Shown: in pieces, positions 22,575 through 33,987 of the stretch
Numbering within the stretch: the first letter of the stretch is position 1
Layout of the letters: every line of letters begins with the position of its first letter
Source: Ochotona curzoniae
Lineage: Eukaryota; Chordata; Mammalia; Lagomorpha; Ochotonidae
Reading direction: 5' to 3'
DNA: 64,000 nucleotides
NCBI RefSeq assembly: GCF_017591425.1
Contig: NW_024464918.1
Coordinates: 11,034,001 to 11,098,000, forward strand
The notes under the pieces: model-generated
Told to the model about the DNA's origin: nothing
Databases searched by the model: none
Seen by the model: the letters and a program-made list of their open reading frames with translations, nothing else
Made by a program: the position numbers and the translations under genes

Positions 22575-22828
22575 TCAACAAGTTAGTTCAGTATCTACCA
22601 AGTGCCAGGTGCTATTAAGTAAGTGAGTAAATAAAGCATTCTTAAGAGTAACTTCTTGTTGGAAAGGAGAAGAATTTTAAAACAAGTAATTCAAGTATGT
22701 CATTCAACAATATACACAATAGTGTTACAGATGAATATTTTGAGAAAGTATGACTGTGGCTGTGGATTCTCAAGTGAAGTTAGTAGTTGAATGAAATAAG
22801 GAAGCAATGATATCTGATGTTTGATGTG
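22575..22828 (-). mobile_element. L2 fragment, reverse orientation, left part
   Basis: Starts with 'caacaagttagttcagtatctaccaagtgccaggtgctatt', the complement of the L2 3' end. It is split by the CSINE that follows and resumes at about 23160. Confidence 0.65.
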
Positions 22829-23156
22829 GCAGGTAAAACACCACTTAAGATACCAGCATTCCGCATAAGAGTGCCTGGGTTCATGTGCTGGCTTTGGTCG
22901 CAATGCCCGCTCCTGCTGATGTGTACTCTGGGAGGCCGCTGTGATACTTCAGGAGGGTTTGTTTCTAACGACCAAGTGTGAGACCCAGATTGAATTGACA
23001 GTTTCCAGTTTGGGCCTCCAACATCCCCAGGGTGTTGATGTTGTTTGAGGAATGAACCAGAGGGTGACAGGGCTCTTTATCAATCTTTTTTCCTTCTCTC
23101 ATCCTGTTTTTCTAAGTAAGTGAGTGAAAGAATAAGTAAATAAATAAATATTTAAA
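22829..23156 (+). mobile_element. Old CSINE (subfamily with 'ctgatgtgtactctgggagg'), forward, inside L2
   Basis: The head is decayed (cacttaagataccagcattc), the body contains cctgctgatgtgtactctgggagg and ggaatgaaccagaggg, and the tail is taagtaaataaataaatatt. The body type differs from the young copies and matches the older CSINE branch also seen at 44704 and 49280. Confidence 0.8.
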
Positions 23157-23420
23157 TGGAGCAAGACCAGGACTGTCTAGGAATCGCAAGTGTACATGTT
23201 TGTAAGTGTGAGCATGTAAGTGTAAGTGTGACCAGCAGTAGGTGTTTAAAGAAGAGTATGAAGCATGTGGAATGACCTAAAGGTGGAGTAGATAGAGTTT
23301 GCAACAAGAAAGACTAGACTGCAAAGTAATAATGGAGCTTCAAACAATGCTAAGAAATTGGAGTTTTGTTGTATGTAACTAAGGAAGCAATTTGAAGATT
23401 TGAGCAAATTATATATTCTA
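23157..23420 (-). mobile_element. L2 fragment, reverse orientation, right part
   Basis: The block with 'agagtttgcaacaag', 'gctaagaaattggagttttgttgtatgtaactaaggaagcaatttgaagatttgagcaaat' follows the L2 order ('ggctaaggagtttggattttattctgtaggcaatggggagccattgaaggttttgagcagg'). It contains a short gtaagtgtga-type tandem tract at 23200-23230. Confidence 0.6.
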
Positions 23421-23534
23421 TTCATGTAAATGTTGTAATTTTTTAAAATCACTTCAGTACACTGTTTTAGCTTGAAAATTATGTGCCCCTTTTGCATGAA
23501 TTTACCTCCACTGGTCATATAGTTGTTCTTCTGC

Positions 23535-23935
23535 AGCAGCTGAAATAGACTTACAGATTGTGATGCTGTTAGCTAGTCCACTTCCTCTTTAGTGCTGATG
23601 GAATCCCACTGAGCTTGCAGCAGTTTTTGTCTTGTGTCAGTTGGTACGTACCATCGGTGATGGCAGCACAGATTTTTAAGTCCCTACCTTTCCTGTTTAT
23701 GGACGCTGATGTTGTTAACCATTAGCGAGTTGTCAGTCAGCTCTGGATTTCCTGTAAGCAGCTTCACCACTCCTGATTCTCCTTGAAGTCTTTTACCTTA
23801 AAGTTATTGTCTCTAGTCACCTCTTCAGCAGTTACTACAGGCTGTGGCTCTCAGGCAAGCAGGCCCTGCTTTTGGCACTCTAGTTCCTTCTCAAGCCCCT
23901 CCGATGCTGATGATCTGATCCATATCTGACTTAAA
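23535..23935 (-). pseudogene. Possible intronless retrocopy of an unidentified gene
   Basis: On the minus strand, open segments follow one another in shifting frames. One reads PQPVVTAEEVTRDNNFKVKD and the next NPELTDNSLMVNNISVHKQE; both have hydrophilic, protein-like composition, unlike the surrounding AT-rich sequence. Stops and frame changes break the reading. GC content is locally higher. I do not recognise the parent. It could also be part of an unclassified retroelement. Confidence 0.35.
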
Positions 23936-24980
23936 CAGAGAGTATTATTACTGCCGAGAAGTAGACAGTTGCAAATAACACTTATACTCTGTGGTGGGTT
24001 CTATTTCTTCACAGTACTACATTCCATGACAATTTATAACTACTAGATGAAACAAAGAACTTCTTAATCATTGAGAAATACCAACAGGCTGAAGGCCATT
24101 TCCATTTTGCATGACTACAGAGGAAATTTTTTCATATAAAAATGTCTCATTCAAACAGGACCAAAAAAAGTGGAAAAATGCTGATGTATTATATGTTAAA
24201 ACAAACTGAAGCATTGAATGTTTTCTATTTCATTATATGAAAATTAAAGACATTAATTTTGTATATTCAGTATTGTTACTAAAATTTGGAGGTAATTTAC
24301 ATAGTGAATATATAGAGATTTCTTACTTTTTCCCCCTTTCAAATGTTTTGACTCATTCTCAAAGGAACTGTTCAACAAAGTGCAGGTTTTACTGTAAAAA
24401 CAATTTCACAGCGACTAAGAATATACTGCTCAACATTTTAGCTAATAGTAATTTTATAAAACATTCTCAAATGCATAAAATTATTGCATATACAGATTTT
24501 ACATTTCTAACTTAATTTTAGTTAATCTTATCTTAATCTTATTTTGCTATATTATTTTGGATTGGCAAATGAATATATTTTAGCAGGCGTATTTCATTGA
24601 TGTTATGCTATTGACATAATGAGATTTATTTTGGCAATCTAGAGGGTTAGATGGATATTTTTAAAATGTGTCCAGATACAGATTATTTATAACTACTAAT
24701 GCTGAAGCTCAATTTTAGAAAGGAATACAAAATTTATGAATCAAAAATATCAAAGTAACACATATGGAAAGATTTCTCATTTAACTAGTGAGAGAACCAG
24801 CAAAATGTTAAAACCAGTTCAAAGGTGAATCTGGAGAAGTGATGTGTGTTACTTGTAGGAATGTAAAAATGAATTTACCTACAGATTAAAAGCTGTTCAG
24901 TATCACATAGGACATAAAATATTGTATGCATTACCTGTCTTACAAGGCATGCATCATTTGAATCTCTATCAGATAGAAAT
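23936..24980. other. AT-rich sequence, nothing recognised
   Basis: A 92-codon open frame at 24237-24515 is AT-rich with no recognisable features. No repeat family is seen. Confidence 0.5.
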
Positions 24981-24981
24981 C

Positions 24982-25062
24982 ATTTGCATAGTTATGGAAA
25001 GAATAATTTGCATTTCAATCAGATACCTTCCAGTTAGCTTCTGCCACTAGAGAGATGCAAAT
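24982..25062. promoter_or_regulatory. Cluster of three octamer (POU) motifs, candidate regulatory element
   Basis: Exact octamers atttgcat (24982-24989 and 25006-25013) and its complement atgcaaat (25055-25062) occur within 81 bp. Two atcagata motifs precede or follow them (24968-24975 and 25018-25025). POU-domain factors bind this octamer. Whether the cluster is functional or chance in AT-rich DNA cannot be told from one genome. Confidence 0.25.
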
Positions 25063-25357
25063 AGCCTCCTCAGTAAAAGTCAAAGGTGTTCAATTTATAC
25101 AATCAGAAACTCTCCAGGTAGTCAACAAGACAATGTGGAACACAACCTGGAAAGACCTCCAAATTTTCTTAAAAATACTAAATAAAAATTGCATTTAACC
25201 AGTGAGGAAACCAGTAAGCTGTCCTAAGTTTGAGATATCTTTTTCCCAGTACAGTTTAACTGCTTTCAAAGAGTGCATTAGAATGAACTAGTTTTTCATG
25301 TTTCCTTCTTATGTTAGAACAATAATAACACCCAAATACATGAAGAAGCAATTTATT
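25063..25357. other. AT-rich sequence, nothing recognised
   Basis: No gene or repeat family seen. Confidence 0.5.
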
Positions 25358-25660
25358 TGCTTAGATTTATTTTTAAAACAAAGAGGAATTGTCAGGGTGG
25401 GGAGAGAGAGGGAATCTTCCATTCTCTTGGCTCATTCCGCAATGGTTACAGTAGCCAGGTCCAGACTGAAGCTAGGTACCAGGAATTTTATGCTGGTCTC
25501 CCACATGGTGCAGAGCTGCTTGTACCATTGTCTGCTGGCGTCCCAGGCACATTATCAGGAAGCTGTATTGGAAGTGGAATAGGTAGAATTTGAGACAGCG
25601 GTCTGATATGGTATGCCTGCATTGCAGGCAGGGGATTGATGCATTTAGTATAGAGCTGTC
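25358..25660 (-). mobile_element. Old CSINE, reverse orientation
   Basis: The tail complement (tagatttatttttaaaaca) is followed by the GA block, then body landmarks ggtctcccacatggtgcaga and cccaggcac, and a decayed head with tgatatggtatgcctgcattgcaggcagg. Overlapping open frames of up to 101 codons are not genes. Confidence 0.8.
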
Positions 25661-26192
25661 AACTAGAAAATGCTCCTTTATCGCAAAATAGAATGCAGTC
25701 TTGTCTTTGGCAAGTGGATGTAACTGCAAACCATCATGCTTGATAAAATAGGGTAGTTCTAAAAGGACAAATATCATGTTTTCCCTGATTTGCTGTAGCT
25801 AATATATGAATGTGAGTGAAACTGACATTTTGATATTTGATTATTTTTAATTTCCTTTGTCTATACACTTGAGTAACAGTGGTTTCTCTACTTAAAAAAA
25901 AAAGGCCATATTACTGCCAACAAATATCCAACCAATGGCTCCTAATTATGCTGGAATGTTTTGGTTAAAATTTTGCATTGAAAGTATCATATGCCTCAAT
26001 ATGTACAAAACACTTTATGATCTTCTAATAATCTCAATCAACTCATAGAAAGAGACTTCTGAAAGTTTAAGGAAAATGCATAAAATGACAAACAATGTAT
26101 GTATATTTCAATGTTTTTGCATGAAAATAAACATAACCTAATTCTACTTTATGAACTTTTTGGAATACTTTTGTATTTATAGGATTTTTAAA
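25661..26192. other. AT-rich sequence, nothing recognised
   Basis: No gene or repeat family seen. Confidence 0.5.
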
Positions 26193-26370
26193 AATCAAAG
26201 ATGGATTCATGTATTTGCAAAACGGAGTTACAGAGAGAGGGAGTGAACATTCTGGTTCACTCGCCAGGTGGCTACAATGTCTAGCTCTGAGCCAGAACAA
26301 AACCGTGAGCCTAGAATTCCAGTACTGTTGCAGGTGTTTTGGGTGGGAGCCTAGCCTAATCTTGAACTTA
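26193..26370 (-). mobile_element. Truncated old CSINE, reverse orientation
   Basis: The tail complement and GA block (gttacagagagagggagtga) and the first part of the body (ctggttcactcgccaggtgg, gctctgagccagaac) are present. The head half is missing. Confidence 0.7.
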
Positions 26371-26629
26371 ACTAATATTCCAAAGTCAGTATATTTCCAT
26401 GTACCTAATTGTTAGATTATCAGATCAATTATTGCTAGAATATTCTTTGTAGACTCTCTCTTCATATACACTTCTTAAAAATGAAAAACTGTATTTTCAA
26501 TGAAAATAAAGGCTGCTCTCTATTGATATATAGTAATTTATCATTCCTGCTTCCTCTGTGTGGAATCGTATCTCTTTCTTATCTGAGCTTGAACTCTGCT
26601 TTTTGCCTCTTCTAAGTCTCAAGGGACAC

Positions 26630-26935
26630 TGGCAACGCATGGTGAAACTGATATCAGTTCTAGCTACTCCATTTCAGATGCAGCACCCTACTAATGTGCC
26701 TGAGAAAGAAACAGAAGATGGCCCACGTCCTTGGGCCACTGTACGCACATGGGGGATCTGGATGAGGTCCCAGGGTCCTGGTTGGTCCTCACCCCACTCT
26801 GGGGGTTGTGATCAACTCTGGAGCAAACTATCAGTTGGAAGCAGCAGACATAAGTCTTTCTCTATCTCTTCCCCCTTTTCTCTCTCTCCATAATCCTGCC
26901 TTTCAAATAAATAAATAAAACCTTTTAAATATTAG
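26630..26935 (+). mobile_element. Old CSINE, forward
   Basis: The body shows cagatgcagcaccctactaa, gaagatggcccacgtccttgggcc, cgcacatgggggatctgg, and an aaataaataaataaaac tail. The head (26560-26630) is unrecognisable. The 111-codon open frame at 26558-26893 is this SINE. Confidence 0.78.
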
Positions 26936-27055
26936 TAAGCCTATGTTAGTTAGAACTTTGCATATTAGATTTTTACCTCTTTTCTACAGTGACTTTAAGA
27001 TTTTGTTTTGTTTTGTTTGAACACCTATGCATTCTCATTTGCCTGTTCCCATCTG

Positions 27056-27087
27056 GAAAAAGAAAAAAAAAAAAAGAAGAAAAAAAC
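27056..27087 (+). repeat. A-rich tract
   Basis: Runs of A broken by single G residues, possibly the decayed tail of an unrecognised retroposon. Confidence 0.7.
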
Positions 27088-27159
27088 AGCAAATATTGTG
27101 TGCTTACATGAAACACATGAAATATTTTTCGTTAGCCTCCATTTAGTCACTCAGCCATC

Positions 27160-27850
27160 CTTCTGGAATTTCTCAACTCCGGAGTGTTGTTCCCACAGTA
27201 TTGCCTCATTCAGTTCTTCTACTCATTAACACCTGGCTATACTTTTCTAGCACAGAAACTCCCAATGAGGCATTTTATTTTCTTCTTTGACTTCTTCTCA
27301 GTGTTTCAGTCCTGACACAATAAGCCTACCTTCCTAGAAGAAATCATTTCTTGACCTTGGGAACATTATTCCTTTCAGTACTTCTTCCTCAGATCCTTGC
27401 CTGTATTTTCCAATGAAACTTTTGACTTTCCTACATTATCCTTAACTTTTAATATGCTTACTTCTCTTCTTATTCAAGTCTCTTTTTCTCTCTAAGCGAG
27501 TATTTATTTCCTCCAAGACTCCAACTAATACCTAAGCTGTTTACTCCAGTAAATGTCTTCTGTACCTAAGCTCTGTTCTAAGCTCCGCTTAGGTATGTCT
27601 AACCGAGTTTGTGATTCAAACTGAAAATGTCAGCAATGCAATTTACTGTTTCTTCTGTTTCCTTCTTGTTATTTTTACTCCTGATTAATGACATTATCTC
27701 TTTAAATTTATGCAAGAGACATTAGTGTCATGTTTGACTTCTGCCTTGTTCACATTTCCCAAGGTAATCAGTTATAAAGCATATTGATTAGCTCAGTTAA
27801 TGTTATCCTTAGTGTAACTACATCTGCATTCAAACTGTAATCTCTTACTT
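27160..27850 (+). mobile_element. Degraded L2 fragment, forward
   Basis: Pyrimidine-rich sequence with L2 order: 'tgtttcagtcctgac', 'agaagaaatcatttcttgacc', 'cagatccttgcctg', later 'gtgattcaaactgaaaatg', 'tgtttccttcttg', 'taatgacattatctctttaaatttatg', 'agtgtcatgtttgacttctgcc' and 'cacatttcccaaggtaatcag'. The last blocks match the L2 segment 'gttaatggcaccaccatc...ggagtcatccttgactcc...ccacatccaatc'. Confidence 0.55.
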
Positions 27851-28030
27851 TAACTGTTGAAATATTAAAATATATGGCAACAGACATATCTTTAGCTGTA
27901 TTAGGCAATCAGTTACTCATCAACTATGTTTGTATTTTGTGCTCCAGACTCTGTCATGACCCTAATATAACCTGTTCTCAAAATATAAATCATTGTGTCC
28001 AACACATATTATTTTCAAAGGTTGACTTTA

Positions 28031-28093
28031 TACACACACACACATATATATATAAATATATACACACAAATATATATATATATATATATATAT
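28031..28093 (+). repeat. (CA)n/(TA)n microsatellite
   Basis: Consecutive cacaca, tatata, caca and then a long tatata run. Unstable alternating purine-pyrimidine DNA, likely polymorphic in length. Confidence 0.92.
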
Positions 28094-28695
28094 TCCATAT
28101 ATGCAATCTGTACGGGATGTGGGCATCAGAAAAGGCATATTATTGTTTACCTTACTTATAAAAATTATCTTGTATCTCAAGGTTTAGTAAGCAAGTAATG
28201 AACTGTGTAGGTTTGTAACTTTTTTGTGTGTTTTTATCTGTCTATATATCACTGTATATATACCACATCTTTATACATATATAATACATTTTTCTGTATT
28301 ACAATTCTTCATGTAGAAAAATGTTACATGTGGCAACTTCAAAGATGGATTACTCAAAAATCAAGAGAATATTTAACAGTACTCATGAGCAATGAGGCAT
28401 GGATGATAAAAGTGAAAGTCTTTTTAGTTAGCAATTGATTATTCTATCTTAGGCAACTTCAAACACCACATACGATCATTTGAACATTACCTTCATCTCC
28501 TATTATTTCTCAATATAGCTAAAAGAAAATTTAGTTTTCTTGGCATCCTGTAATAGGAAAACATGTTGTATATTATTTTTGTTCATCTAACAATATTCCT
28601 GAATGAATAAATCAGCAAATTTAAATACGTTCTAATTGTAGAGCCTTACTGATAATTCTTTTTTTTTTTTTTGACAATTTCTTTCTTTTCTAAAA
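28094..28695. other. AT-rich sequence, nothing recognised
   Basis: Low-complexity tat/cat-rich sequence to about 28320 and a T-run at 28660-28672. No gene is seen. Confidence 0.5.
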
Positions 28696-29018
28696 GTTTT
28701 TTTTTAAAGAATTATTTATTTTTATTGGAAAGTCAGATATACAGAGAGGAGGAGAGACAGAGAGGAAGATCTTCTGTCTGATGATTCACTAACCCAGTGA
28801 GTGCAATGGCCGGTGCTATGCCGATCTGAAACCAGGATTCTGAGTCTCCCACACGGGTGCAGGGTCCCAAAGCTTTGGGCCGTCCTTGACTGCTTTCCCA
28901 GGCCACAAGCAGGGAGTTGGATGGGAAGCAGGGCTGCTGGGATTAGAACCTGTGTGCTTAGGGGATCCTGGCATGTGCAAGGTAAGGACTTTAGCCGCTA
29001 GGCTATTGCACCAGGCCC
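28696..29018 (-). mobile_element. Full-length CSINE, reverse orientation
   Basis: The tail complement starts in a T-run. The body is close to consensus with a short deletion near 28835 (gattctgagtctcc), and the head complement ends gcaccaggccc. A 101-codon minus-strand open frame is SINE-derived. No clear target duplication. Confidence 0.9.
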
Positions 29019-29074
29019 TCAAGTCAATATTTTTAAAAAACAAGTGCATATTGCTGGTTATACAGCCTGCCCCT

Positions 29075-29092
29075 CCCCCCCCCCCAAAAAAA
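29075..29092 (+). repeat. C11-A7 homopolymer junction
   Basis: Eleven C followed directly by seven A. A near-identical C11-A8 tract occurs at 44683-44701. Confidence 0.9.
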
Positions 29093-29309
29093 TAGAAGTT
29101 AACAATAAAGATTTCTGCCAAAGGAGAAAATTGAATAATATTATTTAAGGACTTCTAATCTCCCTAATAACCAATATTCATGCTTAGACTAAACTTGGGG
29201 TTGGGGGATTCAATTTTGAAGTTAATATTATCTTTCCCTCATATCAGATATATTATTTAGGAATTTATAAACATTATCAAATATAAATAAATTTATGTAA
29301 TTACATTTA

Positions 29310-29660
29310 GGCTTGGGTGTTTTGTAAGGCAATCTTTGAAAAAATGTCTCTTCAAATTACGTATGTTAATAATATTTTATTATTATTGTATCGATCTGTA
29401 GAGAACAGGTCCCATGCGTTGCAGCTCCCAGAAGACAACAGCACTTCCCTTGTCTCCTGCCTCCCTCCCCACACCCCTCCCTCCCTGCCCCTCTTCAGCA
29501 ATGTTTTATGTATTCATAGTTTTAAGGTACTCTGTATTCACGGATGTGTCACTAATCATCAGTTCAACTAGTACACTGGTGAAAGAATGCAAAATCTATA
29601 ATGCCACTGGAGTATTAGCATGAGCTAAAAGTGATGAATGGTTCCAAGGGACCATGTTGT
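29310..29660 (-). mobile_element. Possible lagomorph L1 3' UTR, reverse orientation
   Basis: A C-rich tract (29455-29500, ccctccccacacccctccc) followed by 'atgttttatgtattcatagttttaagg' resembles the complement of the lagomorph L1 3' UTR, where a G-rich tract lies near the end of the element. No ORF2 sequence adjoins. Moderate to weak support. Confidence 0.35.
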
Positions 29661-30378
29661 CCTTATCCCCTATTGTGTGATCTCTACTGGCCAGCCCACA
29701 CAGAGAGAATACTTGTCTATTTCAGGATGTCTATTTGAGGAAGTCAAATTTCTTATTTTCCTCTGTTGCTTGTACTTTTGGGTTATCTAAAATATTACCT
29801 AATTCAAAGGTGTATATTTATGACTATGATTTTTTTTTCTAAGAATTTTTCATAGCATTGCCCCCACGGTTATGTTTTACTCCATTTGAATTCATTGTGG
29901 TATTTGATGTGATGTAGGAATCCAGCTTCCTTCTTTTCTGTGGGTGTCCAGTTGTGCCGGTATCGTTCATTGAAAAGACTGAATTCTGTAGGACTGGGCA
30001 TGAGGTTGGATACCCTGGCCTCTGTGACCTTGCACTTCTGCTTCTTTACTTGTAAAGTGAACAAAACAATTCTTCCTTTACAGAATTAGCACGCACATGC
30101 TGTATTTAGTACTGTCCAAGAATGATATCTTAGAGTCTGAGCATTTCTCAAAGACATCAGAAAGAAACTGCGATATTCATGCTTTATGGTTAAAAAAAAG
30201 CTTCTTATTGTGACTCATAAATATATCCTTTCACTGTCAGATGTGTAACTGTTCATTGTTTGCTGTGGCCTACAGCTTGAAGAAGCTCTGCTTTTATCTG
30301 TGGCATGAGGTTTGTGAAGTTGTAAATGATAGTATCCAAGGATGACACGGAATGAAGACAGAAACATATAGGCGTTAG
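29661..30378. other. Unique-looking sequence with a possible MIR
   Basis: The stretch at 29990-30110 (ctctgtgaccttgcacttct, ctttacttgtaaagtga) resembles a MIR core in forward orientation ('tgaccttgggcaagtc...cctcatctgtaaaatg'). The rest has no recognised content. Confidence 0.4.
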
Positions 30379-30723
30379 AAATCCTCATGATTTGGCCAGG
30401 TGCAAGGGTTCAATTGGCTAATCCTCTCCCTCCAAGCACCAGGATTCCATATGTGTACCAGTTTATGTTCCAGTTGTTCAACTTCCCATCCAGTTCCCTG
30501 TGTGTGGCCTGGGAAAACAGTCAAGGATGGCCCAAAGCCTTGGGACCCTGCACCTTTGTGGGAAACCTGGAGGAAGCTGTTGGCTCATGGCTCCTTCCTT
30601 GGGGTCAGCTCAGCTCCAGCCATTGAGGCCACTTGGGGAGTGAACTCTTTCTTTTCCTTCTCTCTGTAAATCTGGCTCTCCGATAAAAATCGATAATTAA
30701 AAAAAATAAATCCTTATGATTTG
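30379..30723 (+). mobile_element. Full-length CSINE with 16-bp target duplication
   Basis: The element (about 30395-30707) has a modified head (ccaggtgcaagggttcaatt) and a complete body and tail. Flanking repeats aaatcctcatgatttg (30379-30394) and aaatccttatgatttg (30708-30723) differ by one base. Confidence 0.9.
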
Positions 30724-31829
30724 CTGTCCTTTGTTTTGATAGGGTTTTTAAATTTTATTAAACCAGCTATTTCATTATTTATATAAGGTGAACAAAGTTC
30801 ATGTGTTTCTAAATATGTACAGATTTAAGAACATAGTATTTCCCACTCTACTCTCTCTCCTGCCCATGCTACATGCCTTTTTTTCTTATTCTTTTAATTT
30901 TTACAATGATACAGTTTTAGTTTATTTTATAAACCCATGTGTAACCCATGCACTAAATAAAGAATTCAGTAAGTACAGGCCACTGACTGTTTTGATTTTA
31001 GTATTTCAGCAAGGAAAATGTTAACAGCCACAGCAGGCAAGAATTGTGAATAGGACAAAATATTCTCAGTATTATATATTAGGAGTTTGTTGTGATATTT
31101 TTACCCGTTCTTAGTGCACTGAAATTCCACTGAAATTATTTTATCACCTGGTAAGTAGTTTTTGTGAAAAGTAGCCCTCTTCTACGACTAGTCACCAGCT
31201 CCACATTTGTTATCCTGCTACCTTCTCCTTGGAATGGCTCCGAATTGGCATTGTCTAAGGTAGAAGAATTATTCACTCCAAACAGAATATTATGTTAAAC
31301 ACGAATCAGTACTCCAGATTCATTGCTTGTAATTCAGTAGATGGCAGTCTTTCCATTTTGATTTCAATCCAGGACCTGAAACAGACAATCTTAGAGTAGG
31401 CAGGACACGGATAATGTAGCCATGGTTGTGTGCTCTGGAAATATTAAAAAGTCTTTCTCCTTGCCTAAAAGTAAGCTTATGAAGAGATTTATACATTGCC
31501 TAAAGTTATTTGTTATTACTGTTAGAGTAATGATGTCTTTCAAGATGATTCATCATAGCCAATCAAATGGCTTCGTAATAGGAAAGAACATGATGTGTGT
31601 GTGTGTGTTTGTGGAGATGGAGCTTTTAGCATCTACGAAATAGAAAAACACTGAGCATTTGAAATTCAGAGCCTTAGCTGTGTGGTGCTTAGATCAGCAG
31701 GGGATGGTGGAATTGGGGAGAGGTAAGGATCCTCATTTTTCTCTCATTTATATCTGACCAAAAAAAATATACCTACTTTTAGGAAAGAATGAGTGTTTCA
31801 TCAAAGTGTGTGCTTAGTAGGTACTTAAA
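30724..31829. other. AT-rich sequence, nothing recognised
   Basis: A short (TG)n tract lies at 31591-31607. Open frames of 73-78 codons have no recognisable features. No repeat family is identified. Confidence 0.5.
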
Positions 31830-32200
31830 AATCTTTTTTACCCTTTGTTTTACTTGATTTGGAAGCCAGAAAGAGAGTGAGGCTGAGAAGGATAAGGAGT
31901 AAGGGGGTGGTGGAGAAAGAGTCAGAGAAAAGAGAGAGAAAGACAGTGAGAGACAAAGGGATCCACTGGTTCACTTTCCAAATGCCTGCAACAGCCATTG
32001 CTTGACCAGACTGAAACTAGAGTAAAAACTGAATCTGAGTCTCCTTCATGAATAGCAGGAACCCAGGTATAAAATCCATCACAGGGTGCACATTGTTATG
32101 AAACTACATGGATTGTGGAGAGGAAGAACTCCAAAGAGGCACTTTGGTATGAGGTGTGGACACGGCACATGGTATCTTCTTAGCTACAACAAGTATTTCC
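31830..32200 (-). mobile_element. Old CSINE, reverse orientation, with enlarged GA block
   Basis: The tail complement (atctttttta...tttgttttacttgatttgga), a purine-rich block of more than 100 bases (31868-31960), then body landmarks ccactggttcactttccaaatgcc and gagtctccttcatgaatagcaggaaccc. The distal part is uncertain. Confidence 0.65.
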
Positions 32201-32863
32201 CCTCAAACAGAGATAACCACCCACCCTGCTAATATTGGATCTTATTTATTCAATGCCACTTCCTCTGGAGACATCCTAATTAAAAAGAAAAGAAATAGCC
32301 TCTTATCAACTATCCGTTAGTCAGTCAAATTGATGCATGTGGAAGATGATCAGATATCATGTCACAGCTGAAAGTGAAGAGACGTGATTGCTTTGTGCCT
32401 TTTCACTTCTGTAGGTGGTTAGCAAGACAAGCAAGACAGAGCATCCTCCTCAGCCTTGTGCAGTCTTTCTGAAACTGAAACAATGCCTTGGCTTCTGTAA
32501 ATGGTGTGAAGAACTGAGTGTTAAGGCTTATCAATTATTCAGACCCTTTCTTACTGTAAGGTTAGCATATTTTGAAACAATCTCAAATTTACCATAAAGT
32601 TCAAGTAACTTTTTGTTCCTATGGCATTTGAAAGGCTCTCCCAACTACCTAATTATTTTTTTCGTGTGTTTACATTTATTGCTTAATTAATTGCTTAAGA
32701 AATTTTGTGTTACCTACAGGTTAATTTATTTTTTTAATCTTTTTGAAACACCCAGAATGCTGGCTAAGATGTAAGATATTCCTCATTCTATTACATTGTA
32801 TTATTGCAATAAACTGTCATAGTAAGAAAATGAACCAGATTCACTACCATCAAAGTTTTTGTT
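32201..32863. other. AT-rich sequence, nothing recognised
   Basis: No gene or repeat family seen. A 60-codon open frame (32415-32597) has no clear features. Confidence 0.5.
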
Positions 32864-33188
32864 TTTAAATATGGATTTTTAATTTTATTTGAAAGGCAGA
32901 TTTACAGAATGAAGGAGAGACAGAAATAAAGAGTGAGAGAGAGATCCGTTATCTGCTGATTCACTTCCCAAATGGCTCCCAGGCCATAGCTGAGCCGATC
33001 TGAAGCCAGGAACTTCTGGGTGTCCTTTGTGGGTGCAGAGGTGCAAGGACTTACTCCATCCTCTTGTGCTTTCCCAGGTCATAAGCTGGAAGCTGGATTG
33101 GAATTAGAGTAGCCAGGACACATACCGGTGCTCATATGGGATGCTGGCGCTACAGGCAGAGAATCAGCTGGCTTTGCCACCATGTCTT
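32864..33188 (-). mobile_element. CSINE, reverse orientation
   Basis: The tail complement, GA block and body are complete, and the segment ctcatatgggatgctggcgc leads to a decayed head ending accatgtct. Intermediate divergence. Confidence 0.85.
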
Positions 33189-33987
33189 GTTATACCACTT
33201 CACTTAATAATTTCCTTTATAACAAAAGGACCCAGATCAGCATTTTTCATTGTGTTTTCTTGTCTGTCCTTTAGGTTGGAACAGATCCTTCAGGTTTCTT
33301 GTGTTTGCGTCCTTGACACTTTTAATGAGAGAAGCTTTTTTTCCCCCCCAAATGTCCTTGAATATATATTTGGCTTTTGCTTACTCACGATTATAACAGA
33401 GCCTGCTTTTTTAGTAGAAATATTGCGAAAACAATGACTTGTCCTTCTTGATGTGTCCTATTAGCTATATACAATTTTCATCTGCTGTCACACTAGTGAT
33501 GTTTACTTTAATCATTAAATTAAATTGGGATATGAAAAATCACTGTTTTCTTCTTTATAATTAATAAGTACTTTGTGGGATCTTATAATCTATTTGAACA
33601 CACAGCACACACAAGGGATCTTTAAAGAGTTAATGGAAAACATCTATTGTGAAAAACTGTAAATGGATTCCTTTTTTTGTTCAAAATGTACTTGTTTTAG
33701 TTCCATTTCCAGGAATGTTTTGAAGTCACCTTGTATTTGTATTTGTGTTTATATTAAGTTAAGGTTGAATTCATCCAAATGCTATGTCACTAGGGGTTAC
33801 ATGGATTATTCTGGTCTCTTCCCCTTTTTATCTGTAACTTTTGGTACCAACAATGAGACACCTGCATCTCTGTCATTTATTTATTTATTCAATTCTGATA
33901 GATGCTGTGGTTTTAGAATTGTTAACCCGTGTCTCAGTGTGGAACAATAGCAGTTACGATACAGTGCTTATGTACTCTTTGCTGTCC
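33189..33987. other. AT-rich sequence, nothing recognised
   Basis: Open frames of 95 and 98 codons (33141-33437, 33663-33950) lack recognisable domains and have intergenic composition. No repeat family is seen. Confidence 0.45.

Noticed and set aside
24237..24515. 92-codon open frame in AT-rich DNA
   Set aside because: Composition is the same as the surrounding non-coding sequence (F, L, I, N, K from AT-rich codons) and no domain is visible.
28031..28093. Regularly repeated short units, considered as a CRISPR-like or satellite array
   Set aside because: Simple CA/TA microsatellite in a mammalian genome; there are no spacers.
32471..32481. gaaactgaaac, an interferon-response-element-like motif
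   Set aside because: A single 11-base match in 64 kb with no supporting context or conservation information.
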